64,000 bases of DNA from Propioniciclava tarda. GTDB lineage: Bacteria; Actinomycetota; Actinomycetes; Propionibacteriales; Propionibacteriaceae. Positions 35,587-44,590 of the stretch are shown here, one piece after another. The stretch spans positions 44,332-108,331 of the forward strand of contig NZ_FXTL01000009.1 in the NCBI RefSeq assembly GCF_900182665.1, given 5' to 3'. Made by a program: the position numbers and the translations under genes. Each line of letters opens with the position of its first letter. Position 1 is the stretch's first letter. Under the pieces are notes generated by a model. It was given only the letters and a program-made list of their open reading frames with translations, searched no databases and was not told the DNA's origin.

Positions 35587-36978
35587 TCAGGCGTCGGTGC
35601 GGCCGAGGGCGAGGTCGGTGAGCTCGTCCCAGGTGGCGACCTTGGTGCGGGCGCGGCCCAGCGAGGCGCCGAGCGCGCGCTCCTCAGCGTCGATGGTCAG
35701 CCAGTCCTCGAACGTAGCGATGTCGAGGCCGCGTGCGGTCAGGATCTCTTCGCCGGTGCGTCCGCTGCCGCGGCGATCGGTCGAGGCCAAGTCAGCCAAC
35801 AAGGCGCTGACGGTCTCGGCGGCGTCCGGTTTGTTGCTGCCGATGACGCCGATGGGTCCGCGCTTGATCCAGCCGGAGGTGTAGAGGCCCGGCACCTGGC
35901 TGCCGTTGGCGTCCACCACGCGGCCGCCCTCGTTCGGAATCACGCCTCGCTTCTCGTCGAAGGGGACGCCGGGCATGGCCAGTCCTTTGTAGCCGACCGC
36001 GCGCAGGACGAGTCGAACGGGCAGCGCCGTCTCGTCGCCCGTGCCTTGGAGGCGTCCGTCGACTAGGTGCGTCCTCTCGACGACGAGCTGCTCGACGATG
36101 CCGTCGCCCGTCATGCGGACGGGGCGATGCCAGAACAGCAGGTGCAGCCAGCGTCCGGACGGGTTCGCGGCGGCCTCGGTGCGCTCCACGGCCTTGCGGA
36201 TGGCATCGACATTGGCCAGCGCGCGGCGGTCGAGGGCGGACTTGTCCAGCCCGTCCAGCGCACCGTCCGACAGCGACACGTTCAGCCCGGGCAGGTCGAG
36301 GAGCTCGCGCAGCTCCTTGGTAGTGAAGGGTGCGTGCTGGGGGCCGCGGCGTCCGATCAGGTAGACGTCGTGTCCGGACGCCGCCGCCTCACGGTGGGCG
36401 TCCAGTTCGTCCAAGACCTCCTGGGGCATGTCGGTCGTGGCCAGCGCGGCAACGTCCTTGAGCACGACCCGCGCCACGTCGACCGCAACGTTGCCGACCC
36501 CGATGACGGCCACGGCGTCCGCGTCCGCGAGCGACTGGTGCGCGGCGTCCGGATGCCCGCCGTACCACTCGACGAACTCGCGTCCGGAGCGCGACCCGTG
36601 CAACTCCTCGCCGGGGATGTCGAGCAGCAGATCACCGCCGGCGCCGAACGCCAGGATCACCGCGTCGTACGCCTCGCGGAGGTCGTCCAGCGGCAGGGTG
36701 ACGCCGACGTCGACGAGTCCGTAGAAGCCGACCCGGTCGTGGCGGAGGACCTTCTCCAACGCGTCGCCGACGAGCTTGATGTTGCCGTGATCAGGGGCGA
36801 CGCCGTAGCGGAGCAGTCCGAACGGGGTCGGCAGCCGGTCGTAAAGGTCGACGCGTTCGACGCCGTCGTCGGCGGTCAGGGCCTGGGCGGCGAAGAGGCC
36901 GCTCGGTCCGGCTCCGACGATGGCCACGCGATGGCCACGCGGTTGGCTCAGCTGGGGACGATCATCGGCCTCGGGCAC
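35587..36978 (-). CDS. Ferredoxin/adrenodoxin-type NADP+ reductase (FprA-like)
   Basis: The 463-residue FAD enzyme has the adrenodoxin-reductase layout: RVAIVGAGPSGLFAAQALT (FAD site), LPTPFGLLRYGVAPDHGNIKLV, 'AVILAFGAG', VAVIGVGNVAVDVARVVL (NADP site) and a C-terminal VPGLYTSGWIKRGPIGVIGSNKPDAAETV that contacts flavin. It moves electrons between NADPH and ferredoxin. It begins at ATG 36978. Context gives no unique partner, although fixX and other ferredoxin-dependent genes lie within 10 kb. 'VGFYGLVDVGVTLPLDDL' is as in mycobacterial FprA. Confidence 0.92.
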   Translation of the reverse strand: MPEADDRPQLSQPRGHRVAIVGAGPSGLFAAQALTADDGVERVDLYDRLPTPFGLLRYGVAPDHGNIKLVGDALEKVLRHDRVGFYGLVDVGVTLPLDDLREAYDAVILAFGAGGDLLLDIPGEELHGSRSGREFVEWYGGHPDAAHQSLADADAVAVIGVGNVAVDVARVVLKDVAALATTDMPQEVLDELDAHREAAASGHDVYLIGRRGPQHAPFTTKELRELLDLPGLNVSLSDGALDGLDKSALDRRALANVDAIRKAVERTEAAANPSGRWLHLLFWHRPVRMTGDGIVEQLVVERTHLVDGRLQGTGDETALPVRLVLRAVGYKGLAMPGVPFDEKRGVIPNEGGRVVDANGSQVPGLYTSGWIKRGPIGVIGSNKPDAAETVSALLADLASTDRRGSGRTGEEILTARGLDIATFEDWLTIDAEERALGASLGRARTKVATWDELTDLALGRTDA

Positions 36979-37220
36979 GGCGCCAGCCTAACGCTCGCTG
37001 TTTCGGCGCGTGCCCCGCGGTGGACCGCTCGTCTGGAATCACGTCCGCATCGGGCACTCGATTCTGCGCTCTCAGTGTCGATTCTGCACGGCCATCGCGG
37101 CTGGATGCCCGTGAGGGAGCGCACATCAGGGTTCAGGTGTTGATCGTGAGAGGGCTCCGCTGAGGTCGCACACGGACCAGCACGGTTCAGTCATTGAACT
37201 ATCTTGTAGAGTCGCGGTTC

Positions 37221-39839
37221 GTGAATGACAGGACCAAACCGGCATCGACGTCGGCACCGGCCCCGGTCGGGCTGGACGCCGCGACGCCGGGCCAGGCCGG
37301 GCTCACGCCCGGACGCAAGAACGTCGCCATGATCATGGCGCTGTACCTGCTGGGCATCTTCATGGGCGCCATCGACACGGGCATCGTGACGCCGGGGCGG
37401 ACGATCATCCAGAACGACCTCGGGGTGACCGAACAGACCGGCATCTGGATGATCACGATCTACACGCTGGCGTACGCGGCGGCGATCCCGGTGATGGGCA
37501 AGCTGGCCGACCGGTTCGGACGCAAGCGCATCTACCTCGTCGCCATCGCCCTGTTCGGCATCGGGTCGCTACTGTGCGGCCTGAGCCAGGACGTGCACAG
37601 CTTCGAATTCCTGGTCGCGGCGCGGGCGCTGCAGGCGGTCGGCGGCGGCGGGATCATCCCGATCGCGACGGCGGAATTCGGCACCGAAGTGCCGGAGGAG
37701 AAGCGCGGCATGGCGCTCGGCCTGGTCGGCGGCGTGTACGGCATCGCGAACATCTTCGGGGCGTCCGCGGGGAGTTTGATCCTCGACATCGTGGGCGCGC
37801 ACAACTGGCAATGGATCTTCTACGTGAACGTCCCGATCGCGCTGGCGATCGTGGCCGCGGGCGTGATCTTCCTGCCCAACCACAAGGTCGAGGACGCCAA
37901 ACGCATCGACATCCTGGGCAACCTGCTGCTCGTGGCGATGATCCTGGCCCTGCTGTACGGCCTGCGGAACATCGACTTCTTCGATCTGGTCAAGAGCGTC
38001 GAGAGCCTGGACGTCTGGCCGTACCTGCTCGGCTTCGTGGTGCTGCTGCCGCTGTTCATCCTGGCCGAGCGCCGCGCGGACGACCCCGTCCTGAACCTGC
38101 GCTATTTCACCAATCGCGGCATCGGGCTCACGCTGATCCTGTCGGCGCTGACCGGATTCATCCTGATGGGCGTCATCTTCGTGCCGCAGCTGAGCGAGAA
38201 CGCCCTGCACGTCGCGTCCGGCAAGGGTGGCTACTTCGTCATCATCCTGGGCCTGTTTTCCGGGGTGGGTGCGCCGCTGTCCGGACGCCTCACCGACAAG
38301 TACGGACCCAAGCGCGTCCTCGGCCTCGGCGTCCTGCTGTCGCTGCTGGCGGCAGCGGTGACGATCTGGTGGCTGATCCCGCATCCGGGCTGGCCGAGCG
38401 TCTTCGCGTCCCTCGCGCTCATGGGCCTGGGTCTCGGCTTCACGGTCGGCTCGCCGATCAACTACATGATGCTCGAGCGCACCGACAAGGCCGAGGCCAA
38501 CTCGGCCCTGGGCACCCTGTCTCTCATGCGCTCCATCGGCACGACCGTCGCGCCGGCGCTGATGATCGGCATGCTCGCCCACGCCGGGACGGGTCTACAG
38601 ACGGCCATCATGAACGTGCTGCCGTCGGAGGTGAAAGCCCCGACGCTGCCGTACGCCGCCGAACTGCAGGCCAAGTTCGACGCCATGAAGGCCAACCCCG
38701 ACCTGGCCGACAAGCTCAAAGACGTCACCTTCCCCGACCTCAACGCCCAGCAGGTGGTCAAGGTCGACATGAACGGCGGCGGCACCCTGCCGGCCGACCT
38801 CGTCGAACTCCTCAAGACCTCGGACGTCACCACCATCGTCGACCGGACGAAGACCGTAGCCACGCGCATGTTCGCGACGCAGACCCCGACGGTCCAGGCA
38901 GACATCATCGCCGGCGTCGACAAGGGTCTGGGGTCCCTCGACACCGCCAGGGCCGACATGGGCAAGGGCCTGGACGACATGTCGAAGGGGCTCACCGACA
39001 TGACCTCCGGGCTCGCGGAGCTGGACTCCAAGATCCCCGAGATGACCAAAGGCCTCTCCGACCTCAAGGCGGGCATCTCGGGCGTCGACCAGGCCATCGC
39101 CGGCATGAAGAAGGGCCGAGACGGGCTCAGTCAGGCCATCGCCGGCATGACCACAGGAGTCAAGCAGCAGCAGGACGCCCGCGCGCAGCTCGCCCAGGTC
39201 GCCGGCATGATGCAGCAATACGGGCTGACGACGGTCCCGCCGGGGAAGACCCTGCTCGACTTCCTGCCGCCGAACGTCGCCTCCGCTCTGCCGGACGCCG
39301 TCAAGACCCAGTTGACCTCGATCCGGTCGCTGGCCCAGTTGCAGGGGCAGATCTCGGGACTGGACGCGGCCATCTCGGCGCTGCAGTCCAAGCTGGCGAC
39401 GACCAAGACGCAGTACGCGACGCTCGGCACCCAGCTGAGCACGACCACCGCCAAGCGCGCCCAGATGGTCACCGCGCGCGACAAGCTGGCCGAAGGGCTG
39501 GCGTCCGTGACGAAGGCCCGCGCCGACCTGGCGAAGGCCCGCGAGGACCTGACCGCCGCGAAAGCCAAGCTCACGGCGTCCCAAGCGGATCTGGACGACA
39601 CCATCACCAAACTGACGGCGCTGAAGGCGGGCGTGCCGGGGGCGTTCGACCAGGCGCGCGACGACTACCTCGCTCAGATCGAGGCCCGGCGGGCGCTGAT
39701 CGAGCAGACGTACCAGTCGACGCTCGGCGACGGCTTCCGGAACCTCTACCTGCTCTACGGGGCGGCGTGCGTGGTCGCGATGGCGGCGCTGCTCAGCGTG
39801 CCGGCGGTGCGGCGGAGGGCTGAGGCGGCCGTATCGTGA
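37221..39839 (+). CDS. DHA2-family MFS transporter with giant coiled-coil loop
   Basis: The 872-residue protein opens with a 14-helix drug/H+ antiporter core: NVAMIMALYLLGIFMGAIDTGIVTPGRTII (motif near helix 1), GKLADRFGRKRIYLVAIALFG (motif A), ARALQAVGGGGIIPIA (motif B), 'GSPINYMMLERTDKAEANSALG...'. After helix 13 (about residue 465) there is a ~375-residue hydrophilic insert, rich in Lys/Asp/Ala heptads (KGLDDMSKGLTDMTSGLAEL and later 'KARADLAKAREDLTAAKAKL'), before a last helix NLYLLYGAACVVAMAALLSV. The GTG 37221 start follows TAGAGT by 8 nt. The substrate is unknown. Confidence 0.87.
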   Translation: MNDRTKPASTSAPAPVGLDAATPGQAGLTPGRKNVAMIMALYLLGIFMGAIDTGIVTPGRTIIQNDLGVTEQTGIWMITIYTLAYAAAIPVMGKLADRFGRKRIYLVAIALFGIGSLLCGLSQDVHSFEFLVAARALQAVGGGGIIPIATAEFGTEVPEEKRGMALGLVGGVYGIANIFGASAGSLILDIVGAHNWQWIFYVNVPIALAIVAAGVIFLPNHKVEDAKRIDILGNLLLVAMILALLYGLRNIDFFDLVKSVESLDVWPYLLGFVVLLPLFILAERRADDPVLNLRYFTNRGIGLTLILSALTGFILMGVIFVPQLSENALHVASGKGGYFVIILGLFSGVGAPLSGRLTDKYGPKRVLGLGVLLSLLAAAVTIWWLIPHPGWPSVFASLALMGLGLGFTVGSPINYMMLERTDKAEANSALGTLSLMRSIGTTVAPALMIGMLAHAGTGLQTAIMNVLPSEVKAPTLPYAAELQAKFDAMKANPDLADKLKDVTFPDLNAQQVVKVDMNGGGTLPADLVELLKTSDVTTIVDRTKTVATRMFATQTPTVQADIIAGVDKGLGSLDTARADMGKGLDDMSKGLTDMTSGLAELDSKIPEMTKGLSDLKAGISGVDQAIAGMKKGRDGLSQAIAGMTTGVKQQQDARAQLAQVAGMMQQYGLTTVPPGKTLLDFLPPNVASALPDAVKTQLTSIRSLAQLQGQISGLDAAISALQSKLATTKTQYATLGTQLSTTTAKRAQMVTARDKLAEGLASVTKARADLAKAREDLTAAKAKLTASQADLDDTITKLTALKAGVPGAFDQARDDYLAQIEARRALIEQTYQSTLGDGFRNLYLLYGAACVVAMAALLSVPAVRRRAEAAVS

Positions 39840-39843
39840 CGCC

Positions 39844-40971
39844 ATGACCTACCTCGACCACGCCGCCAGCTCGCCCCTGCTGCCCGAGGTCGCGGAGGCC
39901 ATGGCGGCGGTGCAGTTCGCGGTGGGCAATCCGAGTTCGCTGCACTCGTCCGGACGCCGACGCCGGGCTCTGCTGGAGGACGCGCGCGAGTCCATCGCGG
40001 CGGACCTGGGGGCGTCCCCGATCGAGGTCGTGTTCACCTCGGGGGGCACCGAGGGCGACAACCTGGCGGTGCTCGGCGGGCAGGCGGCGCGGGTCGCGCG
40101 GGATTCGGCGCGGGAGGCCGTGGTCGTGTCGGCGACGGAGCATCCGGCGGTGCTAGCGGTGTCCAAGAAGCTGCCCGAGGTTCGGGTGGCTTCGGTGGAT
40201 GACTCGGGCGCTCTGAACCTGGACGAGCTCGACCGGCTGCTCGACGAGCGGGTCGCGGTGGCGTCCGTGATGTGGGTGAACAACGAGACGGGCGTGATCC
40301 AGCCGATCGACGAGGTCGTCGCGCGCGGGCAGGCGGTGGGGGCCTGGGTGCACACGGACGCGGTGCAGGCGGTGGGGCACCTGCCGGTGGCGTTCGGGGC
40401 GTCGGGGCTGGACCTGCTGTCGTTCACCGCTCACAAGCTGGGCGGGCCGGTCGGCATCGGGGCGCTGCTGGTCCGGCGCGAGGTGGCCCCGATCGCGTTG
40501 GGATTCGGCGGCTCGCAGGAGCGCGAGCTGCGTCCGGGGACGTCGAACGCGACGCTCGCGGTCGGGCTGGCGGCAGCTGTGCGTGGTGCGGTAGGTCGGT
40601 TGGAAGCGGAGACGGTGCGCCTTTCTGGGCTGAGGGCGCGGCTCGTCGATGGGGTGGTGGGGCTTGTCAGCGGGGCATCGGTCAATGGCGGGGTGACGTC
40701 GCCGAACATCGTGAACGTGTACGTGCCCGGCGTTCGGGCCGGCGATGTGATGATGCTGCTGGATGCGGCCGGGGTTGAGTGCTCGACTGGATCGGCCTGT
40801 CATGCCGGGGTGCCGCAGCCGAGCGATGTGCTGCTGGCGATGGGCCGGACGCCGCAGGAGGCATCCGGGGCGCTGAGGTTCTCGTTCGGCGCGCAGTCGA
40901 CCGAGGCGGACGTTGATCGGCTCTTGGCGGCGCTGCCCGACGCGGTGTCCCGAGCCCAGGCTGCGTTCTGA
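39844..40971 (+). CDS. Cysteine desulfurase (IscS/NifS family)
   Basis: The 375-residue PLP enzyme takes sulfur from cysteine as a persulfide. YLDHAASSPLLPEV at the start, 'VVVSATEHPAVLAV' with the PLP-stacking His, 'WVNNETGVIQPI', 'DLLSFTAHKLGGPVGIGALLVRR' with the PLP Lys, and VECSTGSACHAGVPQPSDVLLAMG with the catalytic Cys. A group II-like short active loop suggests IscS-type supply for tRNA thiolation. mnmA lies 196 bp downstream on the same strand. ATG 39844 follows TATCGT by 6 nt, overlapping the transporter stop. Confidence 0.93.
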   Translation: MTYLDHAASSPLLPEVAEAMAAVQFAVGNPSSLHSSGRRRRALLEDARESIAADLGASPIEVVFTSGGTEGDNLAVLGGQAARVARDSAREAVVVSATEHPAVLAVSKKLPEVRVASVDDSGALNLDELDRLLDERVAVASVMWVNNETGVIQPIDEVVARGQAVGAWVHTDAVQAVGHLPVAFGASGLDLLSFTAHKLGGPVGIGALLVRREVAPIALGFGGSQERELRPGTSNATLAVGLAAAVRGAVGRLEAETVRLSGLRARLVDGVVGLVSGASVNGGVTSPNIVNVYVPGVRAGDVMMLLDAAGVECSTGSACHAGVPQPSDVLLAMGRTPQEASGALRFSFGAQSTEADVDRLLAALPDAVSRAQAAF

Positions 40972-41044
40972 TCCGGTTGGCCGATCGCTGACTGCGGCGT
41001 TTGTGTGAGGCGCTTGTGACGCAGACGCGACTCTCGCAGGGCGC

Positions 41045-41128
41045 CAACCCGATTTTCGTCACTCTCGGCGCACCGGCGGTGCGTTTCCAGGTCCCCCTCG
41101 AGCGTTGAGGGTGCGCAAAACCGGGTTG
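41045..41128. repeat. 82-84 bp palindromic repeat, copy 6
   Basis: CAACCCGATTTTCGTCACTC..TCGG and GTTGAGGGTGCGCAAAACCG..GGTTG, 84 bp, between nifS-like gene and mnmA, ending about 10 bp before the TACCCT -10 of mnmA. Confidence 0.88.
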
Positions 41129-41167
41129 GGGCTGACGTACCCTGGGCGTCCGAACGAAAGGGTGACC

Positions 41168-42238
41168 ATGCGCGTGCTGGCCGCGATGTCCGGCGGGGTG
41201 GACTCCGCTGTGGCTGCCGCGCGCCTCGTGGACGCTGGGCACGAGGTCACGGGCGTGCATCTCGCCCTCGACAAGACTCCCGCCGCGATGCGCTGCGGGT
41301 CGCGAGGCTGCTGCTCGCGCGAGGACGCTGACGACGCCCGCCGTGTCGCCGATCGCCTGGGACTCCCCTTCTACGTCTGGGATCTCTCCGACCGCTTCGA
41401 GGCCGACGTGATCGACGATTTCGTCGCCGAGTACGCCGCCGGGCGCACCCCCAACCCGTGTCTGCGCTGCAACGAGAAAATCAAGTTCGCGGCCGTCCTC
41501 GACCGCGGCGTGGCCCTCGGCTACGACGCCGTCGCCACCGGCCACTACGCCCGACGCGTCGAGATCGACGGCGAGCCGGCGCTGCTCCGCGCCAAGGACC
41601 CCGGCAAGGACCAGAGCTACGTGCTCGGCGTGCTGACGTCAGATCAACTGAAGCGATCGCTCTTCCCACTAGGGGATTCGCTGAAGTCAGAGGTTCGCGC
41701 CGAGGCCGCCGCCCGTGGCTTCTCCGTGGCAGCCAAGCCCGACAGCCATGACATCTGCTTCATCCCCGACGGGGACACCGCGGGTTTCCTGGCCAAGCGC
41801 CTCGGGACGCGTCCGGGCGACATCGTGGACGAGTCCGGCGAGGTCGTCGGTGCGCATGAGGGAGCGCACGCCTTCACCGTCGGCCAGCGTCGCGGCCTCC
41901 ATCTCGGCAGGCCCGCGGCCGACGGACGCCCCCGCCACGTGCTGAGCATCTCGGTCGCCGACAACGTGGTCGTGGTGGGTCCGCGCGAGCGGCTCGCGGT
42001 TTCCGCGCTGACGGGCGGGACGCCGACCTGGGCCGGACGCCCCCGCCCGGACGCCTGGCGCGGGCTCGCCCAAGTCCGGGCTCACGGCGAGCCCGTCGCC
42101 GCGACGTTCGCGGCGACGGACGGACGCCTCCGCGTCACCCTGGACGCCCCCATCCACGGCATCGCCCCTGGCCAAACCGTGGTTGGCTACGACGCGGACC
42201 GCGTGATCGTGAGCGCCACGATCCACGCAGCCGGTTGA
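41168..42238 (+). CDS. mnmA: tRNA-specific 2-thiouridylase
   Basis: The 356-residue MnmA makes s2U34 in tRNA-Lys/Glu/Gln from a persulfide relay. The P-loop motif [19 protein letters not shown], the catalytic Cys pair ([12 protein letters not shown] and [13 protein letters not shown]), 'VATGHYARR' and the C-terminal [11 protein letters not shown] are all present. ATG 41168 follows a GAAAGGGTG site. It is paired with the cysteine desulfurase upstream, its expected sulfur donor. An 81-bp stretch (41882-41962) is duplicated as a fragment at 51295-51375. Confidence 0.95.
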   Translation: MRVLAAMSGGVDSAVAAARLVDAGHEVTGVHLALDKTPAAMRCGSRGCCSREDADDARRVADRLGLPFYVWDLSDRFEADVIDDFVAEYAAGRTPNPCLRCNEKIKFAAVLDRGVALGYDAVATGHYARRVEIDGEPALLRAKDPGKDQSYVLGVLTSDQLKRSLFPLGDSLKSEVRAEAAARGFSVAAKPDSHDICFIPDGDTAGFLAKRLGTRPGDIVDESGEVVGAHEGAHAFTVGQRRGLHLGRPAADGRPRHVLSISVADNVVVVGPRERLAVSALTGGTPTWAGRPRPDAWRGLAQVRAHGEPVAATFAATDGRLRVTLDAPIHGIAPGQTVVGYDADRVIVSATIHAAG

Positions 42239-42258
42239 TCTTTCAACCACCAGCCGCC

Positions 42259-42264
42259 TAGGGT
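42259..42264 (+). promoter_or_regulatory. -10 box for leaderless Cys-leader transcript
   Basis: TAGGGT ends 7 nt before the ATG of the Cys-leader ORF, with no room for a ribosome site. Confidence 0.55.
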
Positions 42265-42271
42265 GAGCCCC

Positions 42272-42340
42272 ATGGTGGAACGACTCGTCACGCGCAGGCA
42301 TATCGACCTGCTGCTCGTGGCTGGCTGCTGCTGTCGCTGA
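42272..42340 (+). CDS. Cysteine-codon leader peptide (attenuator sORF) before DUF4395
   Basis: ATG 42272 opens a 22-codon ORF encoding MVERLVTRRHIDLLLVAG then CCCR and a stop. The TRRHIDL core and the terminal run of three Cys codons match leaderless cysteine-responsive sORFs described in mycobacteria and the 'putative leader peptides' of other actinobacteria. TAGGGT is placed for a leaderless start. Cys codons TGC TGC TGT abut an 11-bp stem arm GTGGCTGGCTG that lies within the ORF. The predicted role is sensing Cys-tRNA level by ribosome pausing and controlling the DUF4395 gene, 55 bp downstream. The sensing is inferred from the family; the ORF and hairpin are seen. Confidence 0.82.
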   Translation: MVERLVTRRHIDLLLVAGCCCR

Positions 42341-42380
42341 ACGAAGCGCTTCCGCGCGCCCGTCCCTGTCAGCCAGCCAC
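42317..42380 (+). promoter_or_regulatory. Attenuator hairpin overlapping the Cys leader
   Basis: GTGGCTGGCTG (42317-42327, inside the leader ORF just before the Cys codons) is perfectly inverted as CAGCCAGCCAC (42370-42380), 4-8 bp before the GGAG ribosome site of the DUF4395 gene. A ribosome paused on the Cys codons would cover the left arm and keep the stem open. Confidence 0.7.
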
Positions 42381-42395
42381 CATCGGAGTCACCTC

Positions 42396-42908
42396 ATGAA
42401 CGCCATCACCACGCTCGACAACCCTGTCCGCCTCAAGCTGATCCCCACGGCCGTTGACGAGGTCAACGTCCGCATCGTCGCCGGACTCGTCCTCCTTCTC
42501 ACCTCGACGGCCCTTGTCAGCGGCCAGTACTGGCTGTACGCCCCGCTCGCCGTCGACTTCGCCTCGCGCGCGCTCGGTGGCCCCCGCGTGAGCGTGCTCG
42601 CGCACCTCGCCGCTCGCCGGATCCGTCCGCTCATCCCGGCGAGCCCGCGTCCGGTGGCCTACGCGCCGAAGCGGTTCGCTGCGGCCATCGGAGCCGTCAT
42701 GACTACCGCGGCCACCGCCCTGGCCGCGATCTCGCGGTTCACCCCCGTGGACCTGACCCTCGGCGTCCAACTGATCGGCGTTTTGATGGTTGTCTTCCCC
42801 TTCCTCGAGGCCGCCTTCGCGTTCTGCGTCGGCTGCAAGCTGTACGCCCTGCTCGCGCGCACCGGCGTGGTCTCGCCCGACGTCTGCATCGACTGCACGC
42901 TCGGCTGA
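42396..42908 (+). CDS. DUF4395 family membrane protein
   Basis: The 170-residue integral membrane protein has four hydrophobic segments and the DUF4395 hallmarks: the N-terminal 'NPVRLKLI...DEVNVRIVAGLVLLL', PLAVDFASRALGGPRVSVL, 'FAAAIGAVMTTAATALA' and the C-terminal FAFCVGCKLYALLARTGVV...VCIDC with conserved Cys residues (VGCK and CIDC). ATG 42396 has CGGAG upstream. Position after the Cys leader and near nifS-like/mnmA genes links it to sulfur or thiol metabolism, which is inference; its biochemical role is unknown. fixA starts 33 bp after the stop. Confidence 0.9.
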   Translation: MNAITTLDNPVRLKLIPTAVDEVNVRIVAGLVLLLTSTALVSGQYWLYAPLAVDFASRALGGPRVSVLAHLAARRIRPLIPASPRPVAYAPKRFAAAIGAVMTTAATALAAISRFTPVDLTLGVQLIGVLMVVFPFLEAAFAFCVGCKLYALLARTGVVSPDVCIDCTLG

Positions 42909-42941
42909 GCGCGGGCGCCGTCCGTCGGCGACAATGCTCGG

Positions 42942-43715
42942 GTGAGAATCGCCGTCGCCGCCAAGTGGGCGCCTGATCCGAAGGACGCCTCCGTCGCTCC
43001 GGACGGCTCCGTCGACTGGTCGCGGGCGCGTCCGGCGGTCTCGGACTACGACGCCGTCGCCTTCGTCGTCGGACGTCTGCTCGCGGACGCCCTCGGCGCC
43101 GAACTGGTCGGGGTGTCGGTCGGCGCCGCCGACCTCGGAACGCCGTTCGCGCGGAAAGCCTTGTTGGCCCGGGGTTTGGACCGTCTCGTCATCGTCGCAG
43201 ACGACCGCCTGGCCGGCGCGGATGCGTTGACCACGGGACGTGCCTTGGCCGCGCTCGTCCGCCACGTCGGCGCTGTGGAGCTGGTGTTGGCCGGCGAGGC
43301 GTCCGTGGACGAGGGCGCCCAACTGGTGCCCTCGGTACTGGCCGCAGACCTCGGATGGCCTGTGCTCTCGGGGGTCGGTTCGGTGTCCGGATGCCCTGGC
43401 GCCCTGCTCGTCGAGCGAAGAACGGACGCCGCGCGCGAGACCGTCCGCTGCGGGCGTCCGGTGGTGCTCTCGCTCGCCTCGGACGCCGCGACGGTCGGCG
43501 TCCCGGGCATGAGAGACGTCCTCGCGGCTGGACGCAAGCCGTCCGAGGCGGTCGAGCTGGACGCCCTCGGCGTCCGGCTGTCGGCGCCCCAGATGGTGGG
43601 CAGGGCGCGCCCGGCGGAGCGTCCGCGGCGGCGGGTGATGATCGATGGCTCGGACGCCGACGCGGCGGCGTCCTCGCTTGTCAGCGCGCTGCGCGGGGCC
43701 GGGGTTCTGTCGTGA
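42942..43715 (+). CDS. fixA: Electron transfer flavoprotein beta subunit (FixA)
   Basis: The 257-residue ETF-beta fold protein starts RIAVAAKWAPDPKDASVAPDGSVDWSRA, with 'VSDYDAVAFVVGRLLAD', 'LVGVSVGA' and 'LVLAGEASVDEGAQLVPSVLAADLGWPVLSGV' as in FixA. With FixB it forms the flavin electron-carrier heterodimer of the FixABCX complex, which bifurcates electrons from NADH to quinone and low-potential ferredoxin. The GTG 42942 start is 6 nt after GACAAT, probably leaderless. The stop overlaps fixB by 4 bp. Confidence 0.92.
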   Translation: MRIAVAAKWAPDPKDASVAPDGSVDWSRARPAVSDYDAVAFVVGRLLADALGAELVGVSVGAADLGTPFARKALLARGLDRLVIVADDRLAGADALTTGRALAALVRHVGAVELVLAGEASVDEGAQLVPSVLAADLGWPVLSGVGSVSGCPGALLVERRTDAARETVRCGRPVVLSLASDAATVGVPGMRDVLAAGRKPSEAVELDALGVRLSAPQMVGRARPAERPRRRVMIDGSDADAAASSLVSALRGAGVLS

Positions 43716-44590
43716 AAGCCTGGATCGTGACGACGTCGGCGGCGATCGGCTCGCTCATCGACCTGGCGCGCGAGGTCGATCCGGAGCCGGTGGCACTGGT
43801 GCTCGGGGCGGCCTCCGTGGCGGACGCCGTCGCGCGCTCGGGCGTCGGGCGCGTCGTCTGGGCGGAGACATCCGGGCCGGTCGAGGCGTATCGGGGCGCG
43901 GTCGCGTCCCTGGTGGCCGAGGCCGGGGCGGACTTGGTATTGGTGCCGGCCTCCGACGCCGAGCGGGCCCTGGCGGGCGGCCTTGCGGTGGCGTTGGACG
44001 CCCCCTTGCTGACTCTGCCGATCGGCCTGAAGAACGGATTGATGACGCACGGCGTCCACGGAGGCATCGCCGAGCGCACGGTGGCTGTCGAGCGGGCCGT
44101 CCTGGTGGCCGACGGCGGGGGCCTGGTCGACTCCGGCACGAGCGTGGTTGTCGAGCGGGTAGTGCTGGCGTCGGCGTCCGGACTGGAGATCGTCGACAGC
44201 CAACCGGCGCCCGCGGCGTCCGTCGACCTCGGGACCTCCCGTCGGATCGTCGCGGTCGGACGAGGCGTCCGGGCGGCAGAAGACCTCGCGGTCATCGGCG
44301 ACCTCGCGGCGCGCCTGGGCGCCGACGTGGCGTGCAGCCGGCCGATCTCGGGGCTCGGTTGGCTGCCTCACGATCGCGTGATCGGGCTCACCGGACGCCG
44401 CGTGGCGCCCGAGCTGTACGTGGCGCTGGGGGTGTCCGGGCAGCTGCAGCACGTGGTCGGGGTGCGCAGTTCGGGCGTCGTGGTCGCGGTCAACACGGAC
44501 GCCGCCAGCCCCCTGTTCGGCGAGGTGGACTACGGCGTCGTGGGCGATCTCTACGAGATCGTGCCGGCGCTGATCCGGGCGCTGTCGTGA
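43712..44590 (+). CDS. fixB: Electron transfer flavoprotein alpha subunit (FixB)
   Basis: The 292-residue ETF-alpha carries the C-terminal FAD domain: 'RIVAVGRGVRAAEDLAVIGDLAARLGADVACSRPISGLGWLPHDRVIGLTGRRVAPELYVALGVSGQLQHVVGVRSSGVVVAVNTDAASPLFGEVDYGVVGDLYEIVPAL' matches the FAD-binding signature. N-terminal 'LVLVPASDAERALAGGLAVALDAPLLT' is the ETF-alpha half site. GTG 43712 overlaps fixA's TGA. It pairs with fixA. Confidence 0.94.
   Translation: MKAWIVTTSAAIGSLIDLAREVDPEPVALVLGAASVADAVARSGVGRVVWAETSGPVEAYRGAVASLVAEAGADLVLVPASDAERALAGGLAVALDAPLLTLPIGLKNGLMTHGVHGGIAERTVAVERAVLVADGGGLVDSGTSVVVERVVLASASGLEIVDSQPAPAASVDLGTSRRIVAVGRGVRAAEDLAVIGDLAARLGADVACSRPISGLGWLPHDRVIGLTGRRVAPELYVALGVSGQLQHVVGVRSSGVVVAVNTDAASPLFGEVDYGVVGDLYEIVPALIRALS

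Noticed and set aside
37060..37165. Ninth copy of the palindromic repeat before the MFS gene
   Set aside because: CGATTCTGCGCTCTCAG resembles a left arm, and TGATCGTGAGAGGG a right arm, but both are too degenerate and the CAACCCG ends are missing.
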